Assembly: GCA_035528905.1 (NCBI GenBank)
Contig: DATKXU010000052.1
Location: 1-64,000 of the forward strand
Direction of reading: 5' to 3'
Length of the DNA: 64,000 bases
From: DATKXU01 sp035528905
GTDB lineage: Bacteria; Armatimonadota; UBA5829; DTJY01
Positions 31,960-40,979 of the stretch are shown here, piece after piece. The stretch's first letter is position 1. Every line of letters starts with the position of its first letter. Under the pieces are notes generated by a model, which ran no database searches, was not told the origin of the DNA, and saw only the letters and a program-made list of their open reading frames with translations. The position numbers were made by a program, and so were the translations under genes.

Positions 31960-33363
31960 TCATATGAGCGCATGGTGGCGGTAAAACCGTGTCTTCACGA
32001 ACTGTACCAGGGCCAGATAGGTGAAAGTAAGCAGGGCTATGGCGATCAGAAGCGAGATGGGCAGCGGCGTGAACCCGAGCAGAAGCCCAAGCCGGGTGTA
32101 GGGCAGCACGGAAGCGATAATCACGATGGCCAGCACAGTGGCTATTAACTGGCGGCTTGGCCGGCTCTTCAGTGGATTACCAGCCGTGCGGATGACGAAG
32201 ACGACCAGTGTCTGCGTCGCCAGCGACTCCACAAACCAGCCTGTATGGAACATCTGCTCTCCCGCATGGAAAACGCCGAGTAAGATGCCGAAGGTGAGGA
32301 AATCGTAAATCGAGCTGATCGGCCCGATGATGACCATGAACTGGCGGATGAAGTCGGTGCGCCATCGCTTGGGCTGCCGCAGCAGCGCCGCATCAACGTT
32401 GTCGCCTGGGATGCTCAACTGAGAGGTATCGTAGAGGAAGTTGTTCAGCAGTATCTGAGTGGGGAGCATTGGCAGTAGTTCGGGTGTCAATCCTACGGCC
32501 AGGGCGACCGCAAAGAGCAGCGACTCCAGCGGCGGCCGCTTGAAGCCGGCGTTCACCAGGAACACGAACAGGACGAGGAGCAGTATCACCCGCATTATCA
32601 ACAATGCGAAATGCCGTATCCCGCGGTCGAACTCGGTTTCCGGCGGGCGCTCCAAGAGCCTTGCGGCGATGCCGCCGAATGCGGTAGCACCACCTGTGCG
32701 CACCACTACCGCCGTGGCAATCCCACTCTGAACAGCGGTTCCCAGGAAGACGCTGTTGGCAGCATCTGTGACGCCGTGCGGCCCCCCGGTGAGATCCTCC
32801 GCTTTCTTCTCCGCGGGCAGCGATTCGCCGGTCAATGCCGACTCGCGCACGTAGAGATCCTTTGCCTCCAACAGACGAGCGTCCGCTGGAACGAGGCTGC
32901 CTGCGCTCAGCTTTATGGTGTCGCCCGGCGCCAGCCCGGCCACCGGTATCTCCCGCTCCTCCCCGTCGCGCACGGCGACCGTTGTAGAAGCAACCCGGCG
33001 CCGCAGCGCCTCCATCGCATTCCTGGCCTGGAACTCCTGGTAGAAGTTCAGCAGCACGCTCATCGAGACCATGGCGAGGATTATGGTCGCGTTCACCCGT
33101 TCCCCAAGGGCTAAGGACACCACGCTGGCGATGATGAGGATTGCAACCAGCGGGTTGGCAAAGAAGCGCAGGAACTCGACAATTGCAAGGCGTCTCTCTC
33201 GTGCGAGCGCGTTGGGGCCAAACGTGCGCAGGCGACTCAGGGCCTCTGCCATCGTCAGCCCGTCAGGTGTGGTTTTCAACCGGCTCAGCAGATCCTGCAG
33301 CGGCGTGTCCCAGAAACTTGTGAAGGGCTGATGCGGGTCTTGCGCATACACGGTCGGTATCAC
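31960..33363 (-). pseudogene. Mg-type P-type ATPase lacking its catalytic core (internal in-frame deletion)
   Basis: The 467-residue frame matches the two ends of an MgtA/MgtB ATPase of about 900 residues. The N-terminal part has the actuator domain with the TGES loop (SALTGESLPAEK) and runs through helix 4 (VALAVGLTPELLPM). It then jumps directly to the C-terminal helices (PTQILLNNFLYDTSQLSIPG, FMVIIGPISSIYDFLTF). The phosphorylation motif DKTGT, the nucleotide-binding domain and the P domain are missing. The junction falls on LPM (about 32464-32475), a tripeptide expected in both flanks. It starts GTG at 33363. It cannot be an ATP-driven pump; an assembly collapse is the alternative. Confidence 0.75.
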
Positions 33364-33496
33364 CCGCCTGGAAGATGTTGGCTGGTTCTCGTGCGACTAT
33401 ATATACCCAAAAGAGCTTCGGCAATCCTATCGTGGTCTTGGCCAATCAAGGCCCGAGCGGTCTGTTGCTGAGGGGTACATCAGCGCTAGAAGCAGC

Positions 33497-33523
33497 ACAG
33501 GGACGGCGTATCGCCGTCCCTGT
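33497..33523. terminator. Hairpin between galT and the ATPase gene
   Basis: ACAGGGACGGCG and CGCCGTCCCTGT form a 12-bp stem around TAT. On the minus strand it lies 28 bases after the galT stop, so it probably ends the galT transcript, although its T-run is poor (GCTGCTTC). Confidence 0.55.
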
Positions 33524-33551
33524 TTCAATGCTTAGACGACCGTGCGGGTAG

Positions 33552-34613
33552 CTAGCAGTGCACGGCTGGGGCCGCAGCCGTCTCGCTGGCTTCCGGCTCA
33601 GGCTCCGAATCGGCAGCTCGGAGGTGCTTCGCGGCGTCCTCGGGCACCGTCGCATTGATGTATATGCCGGTACCCATCTCGAAGCCGGCTGCTATCGTGA
33701 GCCTGGGCATGATCTCCAGGTGCCAGTGGAAGACGTGCTCCTTCTCGGTTTCGAATGGCACGGTGTGGAGCGTGTAGTTGTACGGCGGGTTGTTGAGACA
33801 CTTCCCTATGCGCCGCAGGACATTCTGGAGCACGTGGACGAATCCAGGTATCATCTCCTCCGCGTCATCGGCGAAGGACCTGATGTGCTTCTTGGGCATG
33901 ATCCACGTCTCGAACGGAAACCTTGACGCGAACGGCTCAAAGGCCAGGAAATTGTCCGTTTCGATGATTACTCTTTCCCCGTAGTTCCGCTCCTGCCGGA
34001 TCATATCGCAAAAGATGCAGCGGTCGTGATAGTCATAATGTGAGTCGGCGCCCATAATCTCGGTCCGCACGCCCATCGGCACCATAGGTAATGCGACGAG
34101 CTGCGAATGCGGATGTTCGAGCGATGTGCCTGCTATTCTTCCGTGATTCCTAAACACGCTGACATACTTGAACCTGGGATCCTTCGCCAAATCCACCATG
34201 CGGAGGCGGCAGGCCCACCAGACTTCCTCTGCCTGGCGAGGCGCTATGGTCGCCATGCACTTGTTGTGCTCCGGGGTCTCGATGATCACCTCATGCGCGC
34301 CCACGCCGTTCATGAAGTCGTACATCCCGACGCCTGAGCGATCCAGGTCTCCCTCTATCGCCAGCGCCGGAAACTTGTTCGGGACGACTCTGATCCACCA
34401 GCCCGGAGAATTCGGCGTGTCCGGAGCGCCGCGGAAGGCAAGCACTTCCGGCGGAGTCTCAGCTTCATGGCCGGGGCAGAATGGACACGTCTCGCTGAAA
34501 GCGGGCCTATTTGAGGTATCCTCGACGTGAGAGAAATCCGATGGCCTTCTGCTGCGGTCGGAAGCTATGATTACCCACTCTCTGGTAACCGGATTCTTTC
34601 TCAATTGCGGCAT
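33552..34613 (-). CDS. galT: Galactose-1-phosphate uridylyltransferase
   Basis: GalT swaps UMP between UDP-glucose and galactose-1-phosphate in the Leloir pathway. The start is ATG at 34613 with AGGAGA, giving 353 residues. The zinc-site CPFCPGHE (about 43-50), NKFPAL, and the histidine-triad active site GTSLEHPHSQLVALP (nucleophile His) are present, plus HVFHWHLEIMPRL near the C-terminus. The tail (EPEPEASETAAAPAVHC) is a disordered extension. No galK or galE nearby. The related ADP-sulfurylase/GalT-like branch is possible, but the motif set is typical GalT. Confidence 0.9.
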   Translation of the reverse strand: MPQLRKNPVTREWVIIASDRSRRPSDFSHVEDTSNRPAFSETCPFCPGHEAETPPEVLAFRGAPDTPNSPGWWIRVVPNKFPALAIEGDLDRSGVGMYDFMNGVGAHEVIIETPEHNKCMATIAPRQAEEVWWACRLRMVDLAKDPRFKYVSVFRNHGRIAGTSLEHPHSQLVALPMVPMGVRTEIMGADSHYDYHDRCIFCDMIRQERNYGERVIIETDNFLAFEPFASRFPFETWIMPKKHIRSFADDAEEMIPGFVHVLQNVLRRIGKCLNNPPYNYTLHTVPFETEKEHVFHWHLEIMPRLTIAAGFEMGTGIYINATVPEDAAKHLRAADSEPEPEASETAAAPAVHC

Positions 34614-34735
34614 GCTGCTCTCCTGATGGTAGATTGCTTTGGGGACTCCCGTACACCAATTGTCGGCGAGAAGCGCACCGTCCTGTAGAGGGAAGAGCAG
34701 ACGGCATGTCACCGCTCCAAAGGCAAAATAACTCC

Positions 34736-34764
34736 TTGAATTTCCGACAGCAATAAAGTATAAT
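34736..34764 (+). promoter_or_regulatory. Promoter of cinA
   Basis: TTGAAT (34736-34741), 17-base spacer, perfect TATAAT (34759-34764). The transcript would start near 34771, which excludes the ATG at 34763 and supports the GTG at 34790 as the cinA start. Confidence 0.8.
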
Positions 34765-34789
34765 GCTGGCAGAAAAGCGGAGGATACGC

Positions 34790-36046
34790 GTGCGCGCTGA
34801 GATAATCTCGGTGGGAACCGAGCTTCTCCTGGGGCAGGTAGTGGATACGAATGCCCCTTATCTTGGCGGAGTGCTCTCTGCTCTCGGTATCGACGTATTC
34901 CATCGTCAGACGGTTGGAGACAATACCGCCCGGCTTGCTGAGGCGCTGCTCGCAGCGCTGTCGGGGGCGGACTTGGTAATAACCATCGGAGGCCTGGGGC
35001 CGACGCAGGACGACCTCACAAAGGAAATGATTGCGGAGGTTCTCGGCGAGCGGATGGTGGTGGACCCCGAATCAGAGAAGGCTATCAGGGCCTTTTTCGA
35101 ACGTCGGGGACTTCCGGTCGTACAGAGCAATCTGAAACAGGCCCTCAAACCGGAATCCAGTATTGCGATACCGAACAGCACGGGGACAGCTCCCGGGCTC
35201 ATCGTGGAGAAGGGCGGCAAGATCGTCATCGCCCTTCCCGGCCCGCCTGCCGAGCTGATTCCCATGGTGGAGGACTCGGTCATCCCCTATCTCAGCCGTT
35301 CGCCGCGGCGAACCGGCGCCCCAACAGTCATCGTATCCAGAATCCTCCGAGTGTGCGGCATTGGAGAATCGGCCGCCGAAGAGAAAGTCAAGGACTTGCT
35401 CGCGAGCGAGAATCCTACGATTGCGCCCTATGCACAGAGCGGAGAGGTCAGCTTCCGCATTACAGCAAAGGCGCCGGATAGGGACTCCGCTCTGCGCATG
35501 ATCTCAGATTTGGAGCGCAAGGCCCGCGAGCGCCTGGAGGATTACGTCTACGGCGTGGACGAGGAAACCCTGGAATCAGCGGTCGTCTACGGCCTCATCG
35601 AGCGCAAACTGAAGCTGGCTCTGGCGGAATCGTGCACGGGCGGCCTGATCGCTCATAGGATCACGAACGTGCCAGGAAGCTCGAACACCTTTCTCGCGGG
35701 CATCGTCGCATACGGCAACGCCGCGAAGACCGACTTCCTGGGCGTACCGGCGGAGCTTATTCGGAAGCACGGCGCGGTCAGCCCAGAGGTCGCGGAGGCG
35801 ATGGCGGAAGGCGCGGCTGCTCGGACAGGAGCCGACATTGCTCTGGGCGTCACGGGAATCGCCGGGCCTGGTGGAGGCACTCCCGACAAGCCGGTCGGGC
35901 TGGTATACACGGCCTTGAAGACACCGGAGGGGATTAGCTCAGCGAAGAGTATTTTCGGTGGGAGCCGCGCCGAGATAAAGCAGCGCGCCGCCCAGGCGGC
36001 GTTGAACCTGATGAGGACGTACTTGCTGGCGAAAGGTAAGACCTAG
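34790..36046 (+). CDS. cinA: CinA, nicotinamide-nucleotide amidase / ADP-ribose pyrophosphatase-like
   Basis: Start GTG at 34790, six bases after GCGGAGG and downstream of its promoter. 418 residues: an N-terminal MoaB/MogA-like domain (RAEIISVGTELLLGQVVDTN, TIGGLGPTQDD, ALPGPPAEL) and a C-terminal PncC amidase domain (LALAESCTGGLIAHRIT, FLAGIVAYGNAAK, GVTGIAGPGGGTPDKPVGLVY). CinA recycles NMN in the pyridine-nucleotide salvage cycle and is classically linked to competence and recA. It precedes thpR-recA-recX, an order common in Firmicutes and other Terrabacteria. Confidence 0.95.
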   Translation: MRAEIISVGTELLLGQVVDTNAPYLGGVLSALGIDVFHRQTVGDNTARLAEALLAALSGADLVITIGGLGPTQDDLTKEMIAEVLGERMVVDPESEKAIRAFFERRGLPVVQSNLKQALKPESSIAIPNSTGTAPGLIVEKGGKIVIALPGPPAELIPMVEDSVIPYLSRSPRRTGAPTVIVSRILRVCGIGESAAEEKVKDLLASENPTIAPYAQSGEVSFRITAKAPDRDSALRMISDLERKARERLEDYVYGVDEETLESAVVYGLIERKLKLALAESCTGGLIAHRITNVPGSSNTFLAGIVAYGNAAKTDFLGVPAELIRKHGAVSPEVAEAMAEGAAARTGADIALGVTGIAGPGGGTPDKPVGLVYTALKTPEGISSAKSIFGGSRAEIKQRAAQAALNLMRTYLLAKGKT

Positions 36047-36086
36047 TCCCCTTTCCCTCCGGGAGAGGGAGTAGTGTCGTTTTCCG

Positions 36087-36680
36087 ATGGACAAGATTCG
36101 CACATTCATAGCAGTGCCGATTCCGGCGGAGGCGCGGCGCCGGCTGGCGGAGATCGAGGAAGAGCTGAAGACCTCGGGCGCGGACGTAAAGTGGGTTCGC
36201 GAAGAGAACTTCCACGTCACACTGAAGTTCCTGGCATACGTGGAGCCGGATTGTCTGGACAGGGTGATCCGGGCCGTTGAATCCGCGGTCAAGGGTACGG
36301 CGGCCTTCGACGTGTCGCTCTCCGGGGTTGGAGCGTTTCCGAAAGCGAGCCGGCCGAGCGTCATCTGGGTCGGGATCGCGACAGGCGCCCAGGAGTTGAA
36401 GGCGCTCGCGGAACGTATCGAGAGCGCGACGGAGCGCATCGGGTTTGGCCGCGAGCAGCGTCCGTTCAGCGCGCACATCACTGCAGGCAGAGCGAGGTCG
36501 CCGAAGAACCTGGACAGGCTCCGCGAGATAATCGAACGACTGCGTGAGGAGCCTGTTGGCTCGTTCAGGGCCGAGAACGTCGCCGTCATGAAGAGCGAAC
36601 TCAGGCCGACCGGCCCGATATACACGGGGATTGCAGATTGCGGATTGCAGATTGATCCGCACGAGGCACTAAGCAACTAG
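36087..36680 (+). CDS. thpR: RNA 2',3'-cyclic phosphodiesterase (ThpR/LigT)
   Basis: 197 residues with the two HxTx catalytic motifs of the 2H phosphoesterases: FHVTLKFL (about 46-53) and SAHITAGR (about 130-137). It hydrolyses 2',3'-cyclic phosphate on RNA ends. The C-terminus (after PTGPIYTGI) is encoded by an ATTGCAGATTGCGGATTGC-type repeat (36629-36654), so the last 16 or so residues are probably spacer-derived and dispensable. It lies between cinA and recA, 35 bases before the recA start. Confidence 0.92.
   Translation: MDKIRTFIAVPIPAEARRRLAEIEEELKTSGADVKWVREENFHVTLKFLAYVEPDCLDRVIRAVESAVKGTAAFDVSLSGVGAFPKASRPSVIWVGIATGAQELKALAERIESATERIGFGREQRPFSAHITAGRARSPKNLDRLREIIERLREEPVGSFRAENVAVMKSELRPTGPIYTGIADCGLQIDPHEALSN
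36629..36654. repeat. GATTGCAGATTGCGG tract in the end of thpR
   Basis: Three GATTGC(A/G)-type units in tandem. They encode the residues around IADCGLQID near the ThpR C-terminus. Confidence 0.5.
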
Positions 36681-36715
36681 CACAAGAGAAACGATTTTCG
36701 AGAGGAGACTTTACC

Positions 36716-37750
36716 TTGGAGACAGGAAACGGCAAGGAGAAGCAGCAGGCTCTCGAACTAGCCCTTAGTCGAATTGAAAAGCAGTTCGGCAAGGGCGCGG
36801 TCATGAGGCTTGGGCAGGCATCGCGGCTGTCTGTTGATGTCATCCCTACCGGGTCGCTGGCATTGGACGTCGCTCTGGGAGTCGGCGGCATCCCCAGAGG
36901 GAGGCTCACCGAGGTCTATGGGCAGGAGGCGTCCGGCAAGACCACAATCGGATACCATATCATCGCGGAGGCGCAGAAAGCCGGTGGGATTGCTGCCTTC
37001 ATTGACGCTGAGCATGCTGTGGACGCCGCGTATGCGCGGAACGTCGGCGTGGACGTGGACGCGCTCCTGGTTTCGCAGCCCGACACGGGCGAAGAGGCTC
37101 TGGAGATCGTAGATGCCCTGGTGAGGAGCGGCGCGGTTGATATCATCGTGCTCGACTCAGTAGCCGCGCTCGTGCCGAAATCCGAGATCGAGGGCGAGAT
37201 GGGTGAATCGCACGTCGGGCTCCAGGCGAGGCTCATGTCCCAGGCCCTGCGGAAGATCGGCGGCTCGGTGAGCAAATCAAACACCGCAGTGGTCTTCATC
37301 AACCAGATTCGCGAGAAGATCGGCATCATGTTCGGCAACCCGGAGACCACGCCGGGCGGCCGGGCGCTGAAGTTCTGGGCATCCGTCAGGCTCGAAGTCC
37401 GCAAGGTCGAGACGCTGAAGCAGGGGGCGGAGATGGTGGGCTCCCGGGCCAGAGTGAAGGTCGTAAAAAACAAAGTCGCTCCCCCATTCCGCCAGGCGGA
37501 GTTCGACATCATGTTCGGCAAGGGCATTTCCAGGTCCGGAGGAGTCTTGGACATGGGCACAGAGCTCGGCCTTGTGAGCAAGGTTGGAACTTGGTTCACC
37601 TACAGCGATACGCGGCTCGGCCAAGGCCGCGAGAACGCCAAGCAGTATTTGGAAGAGCATCCAGAAATCATGGAGGAGCTCGAGGCGAAGATTCGCTCAG
37701 ACGGGGTGGACAAGGTGATCCTCACCCCTGCCGGGGCGGAAGAGCAGTAA
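36716..37750 (+). CDS. recA: Recombinase RecA
   Basis: RecA polymerises on single-stranded DNA and drives homologous recombination and LexA cleavage. 344 residues, from a TTG at 36716 with AGAGGAG. Motifs are complete: Walker A GQEASGKTT, IDAEHAVDAAYA, Walker B IIVLDSVAALVP, the L1 loop (GEMGESHVGLQARLMSQAL) and L2 (FINQIREKIGIMFGNPETTPGG), then the C-terminal KVVKNKVAPPFRQAEFDI. It is preceded by thpR and followed by recX at 57 bases. No LexA box is evident before it, so SOS control is not shown by sequence. Confidence 0.97.
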   Translation: METGNGKEKQQALELALSRIEKQFGKGAVMRLGQASRLSVDVIPTGSLALDVALGVGGIPRGRLTEVYGQEASGKTTIGYHIIAEAQKAGGIAAFIDAEHAVDAAYARNVGVDVDALLVSQPDTGEEALEIVDALVRSGAVDIIVLDSVAALVPKSEIEGEMGESHVGLQARLMSQALRKIGGSVSKSNTAVVFINQIREKIGIMFGNPETTPGGRALKFWASVRLEVRKVETLKQGAEMVGSRARVKVVKNKVAPPFRQAEFDIMFGKGISRSGGVLDMGTELGLVSKVGTWFTYSDTRLGQGRENAKQYLEEHPEIMEELEAKIRSDGVDKVILTPAGAEEQ

Positions 37751-37807
37751 TCCCGGGACGGCAAGATACAGGTTACGCGCACCGTTCGCGCTGTCCGGAG
37801 AAGGTCA

Positions 37808-38455
37808 ATGGCTTTCGAGCAGCGAATAAGCGCTATAGAAGCACAAGAGAAGAAGGTAAGCCGCCGGTCGATTTTCATAGACGGCAAGTTTGTTCTGGGA
37901 GTTGACGAATCGGTAGTTGCCGACCTGGGTCTGCATGTCGGACAGCAGATAGATCAGGAGGAGCTGCAGGCCATCGCGCGTGCCGAGACGCTCACCAAGG
38001 CGAAGGAGAAAGCCCTGAGGCTTCTGGAGTACCGGCCGCGGAGCAGAGCTGAGCTAGCGCGGCGGCTCAGCCAGGCGGGCTTCGCAGAGGATATCGTCGA
38101 GGAAACTCTCACGCGCCTTGCTGACCTGGGGCTCATTGATGACGTACAGTTCTCCCGAAGCTGGGTGAGGCACAGACTGGCCGGAAAGGCCATGGGGAAG
38201 ACGCGCATCAAATGGGAGCTCAGGCAGAAGGGCATTCCGACTGAGGTAGCAGAGGAGGCTCTGTCGGCGGTGGACGCCTATACAGAGCATCAATTGGCTT
38301 TGGACGCCGCTAGACGTCGCTGGGAGAAATACAACGAATCCGACGAACGCACTAGGCGGCGTAGGCTCGCGTCCTTTCTGCGCAGGCAAGGCTTCGATTG
38401 GGATGTTATCACGAAGATCATTAACGAGCTGAGCGCAGATCGCGAGCCAGGATAG
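37808..38455 (+). CDS. recX: Regulatory protein RecX
   Basis: RecX binds RecA filaments and limits their activity. 215 residues with an N-terminal beta region (ISAIEAQEKKVSRRSIFIDGKFVLGVDE) and three three-helix repeats: LLEYRPRSRAELARRLSQAGF, LIDDVQFSRSWVRHRLAGKAMGKTRIKWELRQKGI in pieces, and RRRRLASFLRRQGFDWDVI. The length and the YxxRSxxEL motif are those of the family. It directly follows recA. Confidence 0.93.
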   Translation: MAFEQRISAIEAQEKKVSRRSIFIDGKFVLGVDESVVADLGLHVGQQIDQEELQAIARAETLTKAKEKALRLLEYRPRSRAELARRLSQAGFAEDIVEETLTRLADLGLIDDVQFSRSWVRHRLAGKAMGKTRIKWELRQKGIPTEVAEEALSAVDAYTEHQLALDAARRRWEKYNESDERTRRRRLASFLRRQGFDWDVITKIINELSADREPG

Positions 38456-38591
38456 GCTCAAGGAGGAGAATTGATTCATCCTGAAGGATCCGATTTCTTT
38501 AGAGACCGCGGGTCTCTCGTAGTTAGCTTGATTCAAAGCTCTGTCATTCGCTCAACCTCAATCCCAGATTTCGGGAAGTGAGGTATACGGT

Positions 38592-40127
38592 ATGTGGATG
38601 CAATACGTTGGATGCGCTCTGCTATCCATAGCAATACTGGTTCTTGGAGTTCTGCTCTGGCTGCACCCCGCAAGGCGCAGGCTGGAGGAGCAACTTACAG
38701 AAGCTCGCAAGCTCAGAGAGCAGATCGAAAAGGAAGTTCAGACCAAGCGGAAAGAGATTCTCTTAGAAGCAAAGGATGAGGCCCACAGAATACGGGCCGA
38801 AGTTGAACGAGAGAATCGCGACAAGAGAGCCGAAATTCAGAGGTTGGAGCGAAGGCTAACGCAGAAGGAAGAGGTCCTTGACCGGAGACTCGAAAACCTG
38901 GAGAGAAAAGAGAAGTCTCTAGGCGAAAGGGAACAGGACGCAGCGAGGTTACACGACGAACTAAGCGGCATGATAGCGAAACAGCGAGAGGAGCTTCAGC
39001 GCATTTCGGGGCTTTCGGCGGAAGACGCGAAGGGCCTGCTCCTCAAGATGATCGAGGATGAAACGAAATACGAAGCGGCGCGCCTGATCAGGGACATCGA
39101 AGCTGAGGCAAAGCAAGAAGCCGACAAGCGAGCGCGAAATGTAATTACCCTCGCTCTGCAGCGGTGTGCCGTGGACCAGACATCTGAGACTACGGTGTCA
39201 GTGGTCCCTCTGCCGAGTGACGAGATGAAGGGCAGAATCATCGGCAGGGAAGGCAGAAACATCCGCTCGTTTGAGACGCTGACGGGTGTTGACCTGATCA
39301 TAGACGACACTCCGGAAGCGGTGGTGCTGTCCGGCTTCGACCCGGTCCGCCGGGAGATCGCGCGCATTGCCCTGAGCAACCTGATCTCCGACGGCCGCAT
39401 TCATCCCGGGCGAATCGAAGAAATGGTGGCGAAGGCCTCGGCCGAGGTCGAGACCAAGATTCGCGAGGCCGGCGAGCGCGCTACTTTCGAGACAGGCGCC
39501 ACCGCGCTCGATCCCGAGATCGTCAAGCTGCTCGGGAAACTGAAGTTCCGCACGAGCTTCGGACAGAACGTGCTGGATCACTCCGTGGAGGTGGCGCACC
39601 TGGCAGGCGCGATGGCGGCAGAATTGGGCGGCAACGTAGCCCTGGCCCGACGGGCGGGCCTCCTGCACGACCTTGGCAAAGCCGTGGACTTCGAGGTCGA
39701 GGGCCCGCACGCGCTTATCAGCGCGGATATCTGCCGAAAGTACAACGAACACGCTGAGGTCGTCCATGCTATAGCGGCGCACCACGACGATGAGCAGCCG
39801 CACACGATGGAAGCGGTGCTCGTCTCCGTCGCCGATGCGATATCCGCCGCCAGACCAGGCGCCCGCCGTGAGACGCTCGAGACCTACGTAAAGAGGCTGC
39901 AGCGCCTGGAGACAATCGCAGACTCCTTCTCCGGCGTGGAGAAGACGTACGCAGTCCAGGCCGGCAGAGAAATCCGCGTCATGGTCAAGCCGAATGAGAT
40001 TGACGATCTGTCCGCCGCGAAGCTGGCCCGCGATACCGCCAAGAAAATCGAGGAAGAGATGGAGTATCCCGGCCAGATCAAGATCACCGTGATCCGTGAA
40101 ACCAGGGCCGTGGATTATGCGAAATAG
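38592..40127 (+). CDS. rny: Ribonuclease Y
   Basis: RNase Y is the membrane-anchored endonuclease that starts mRNA decay in many bacteria without RNase E. 511 residues: N-terminal membrane helix (about 5-24), a long charged coiled coil (30-190), a KH RNA-binding domain (EMKGRIIGREGRNIRSFE, about 212-229), an HD catalytic domain with HDLGKAVD (around 354-361), and the family C-terminus PGQIKITVIRETRAVDYAK. All parts are intact. It begins ATG with GTGAGG. It is followed by ymdB, as in Bacillus. Confidence 0.96.
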   Translation: MWMQYVGCALLSIAILVLGVLLWLHPARRRLEEQLTEARKLREQIEKEVQTKRKEILLEAKDEAHRIRAEVERENRDKRAEIQRLERRLTQKEEVLDRRLENLERKEKSLGEREQDAARLHDELSGMIAKQREELQRISGLSAEDAKGLLLKMIEDETKYEAARLIRDIEAEAKQEADKRARNVITLALQRCAVDQTSETTVSVVPLPSDEMKGRIIGREGRNIRSFETLTGVDLIIDDTPEAVVLSGFDPVRREIARIALSNLISDGRIHPGRIEEMVAKASAEVETKIREAGERATFETGATALDPEIVKLLGKLKFRTSFGQNVLDHSVEVAHLAGAMAAELGGNVALARRAGLLHDLGKAVDFEVEGPHALISADICRKYNEHAEVVHAIAAHHDDEQPHTMEAVLVSVADAISAARPGARRETLETYVKRLQRLETIADSFSGVEKTYAVQAGREIRVMVKPNEIDDLSAAKLARDTAKKIEEEMEYPGQIKITVIRETRAVDYAK

Positions 40128-40163
40128 GGGCTAGGGGCCAAGAACTAGGAAAGGCGCGACTGC

Positions 40164-40964
40164 TTGAGAATCTTGTTCATAGGCGACATCGTCGGCAGGC
40201 CGGGAAGACAAGCGGTAGGGCATATGCTGCCCAGTCTGATGGCCGAGATCTCGCCGGATTTCGTGATAGCCAATGGCGAGAACGCTGCCGGAGGAATGGG
40301 GATCACCAAAGAGACCGGCCTGGAGATACTCCAGGCCGGGGTGAATGCCATAACCCTGGGCAACCACGTTTGGGCCAAGAAGGAAGTATATTCGTTCCTC
40401 GACATGGACACAAGGTTGGTCAGGCCGGCGAACTACCCGGACGGCGCGCCGGGCCGCGGCTGGGCGGTCTACCATACCAGCACGCAGGAACCGATCGGCG
40501 TAGTCAACCTCTGCGGCCGCGTGTTCATGGACCATCTGGAGGATCCGTTTAAGGCCGCGGACAAAATTCTTGAAACCCTGACGGCCCAAACGAACGTCAT
40601 AATAGTAGATTTCCATGCGGAGGTCACGTCGGAAAAGGCAGCATTCGCCTGGTACGTGGACGGCAGGGCCGCGGCGGTCATCGGAACGCACACTCACGTG
40701 CAGACAGCCGACGAGAGGATACTCCCAGGCGGCACCGCCTTCATAACAGATGTCGGCATGACCGGCCCTGTGGATTCGGTCATAGGGATGAAGAAGGAGC
40801 TGGTCATATCCAGGTTCCTGACCCAGATGCCGAGCAAGTTTGAAGTGGCCGATGGCGAGGCGCTCCTTTCCGCAGTGGTGATTGACATAGACCCCTGTGC
40901 AGGAAAGGCCGTCAGTATCGAGCGGCTGCAGAGACATCATGCAGGCGGCAATTTCCTTGTCTGA
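40164..40964 (+). CDS. YmdB-type metallophosphoesterase (TIGR00282 family)
   Basis: 266 residues from TTG at 40164. The N-terminus RILFIGDIVGRPGRQA and the metal ligands NGENAAGG, GNHVWAKKE, DFHAEVTSEK and GTHTHVQTADE are those of the YmdB calcineurin-like phosphoesterase family (2',3'- and 3',5'-cyclic-nucleotide phosphodiesterase). In Bacillus the gene follows rny and affects biofilm and motility decisions. Here it directly follows rny too, separated by 36 bases. Confidence 0.93.
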   Translation: MRILFIGDIVGRPGRQAVGHMLPSLMAEISPDFVIANGENAAGGMGITKETGLEILQAGVNAITLGNHVWAKKEVYSFLDMDTRLVRPANYPDGAPGRGWAVYHTSTQEPIGVVNLCGRVFMDHLEDPFKAADKILETLTAQTNVIIVDFHAEVTSEKAAFAWYVDGRAAAVIGTHTHVQTADERILPGGTAFITDVGMTGPVDSVIGMKKELVISRFLTQMPSKFEVADGEALLSAVVIDIDPCAGKAVSIERLQRHHAGGNFLV

Positions 40965-40979
40965 GGACACGGAGCAGCC

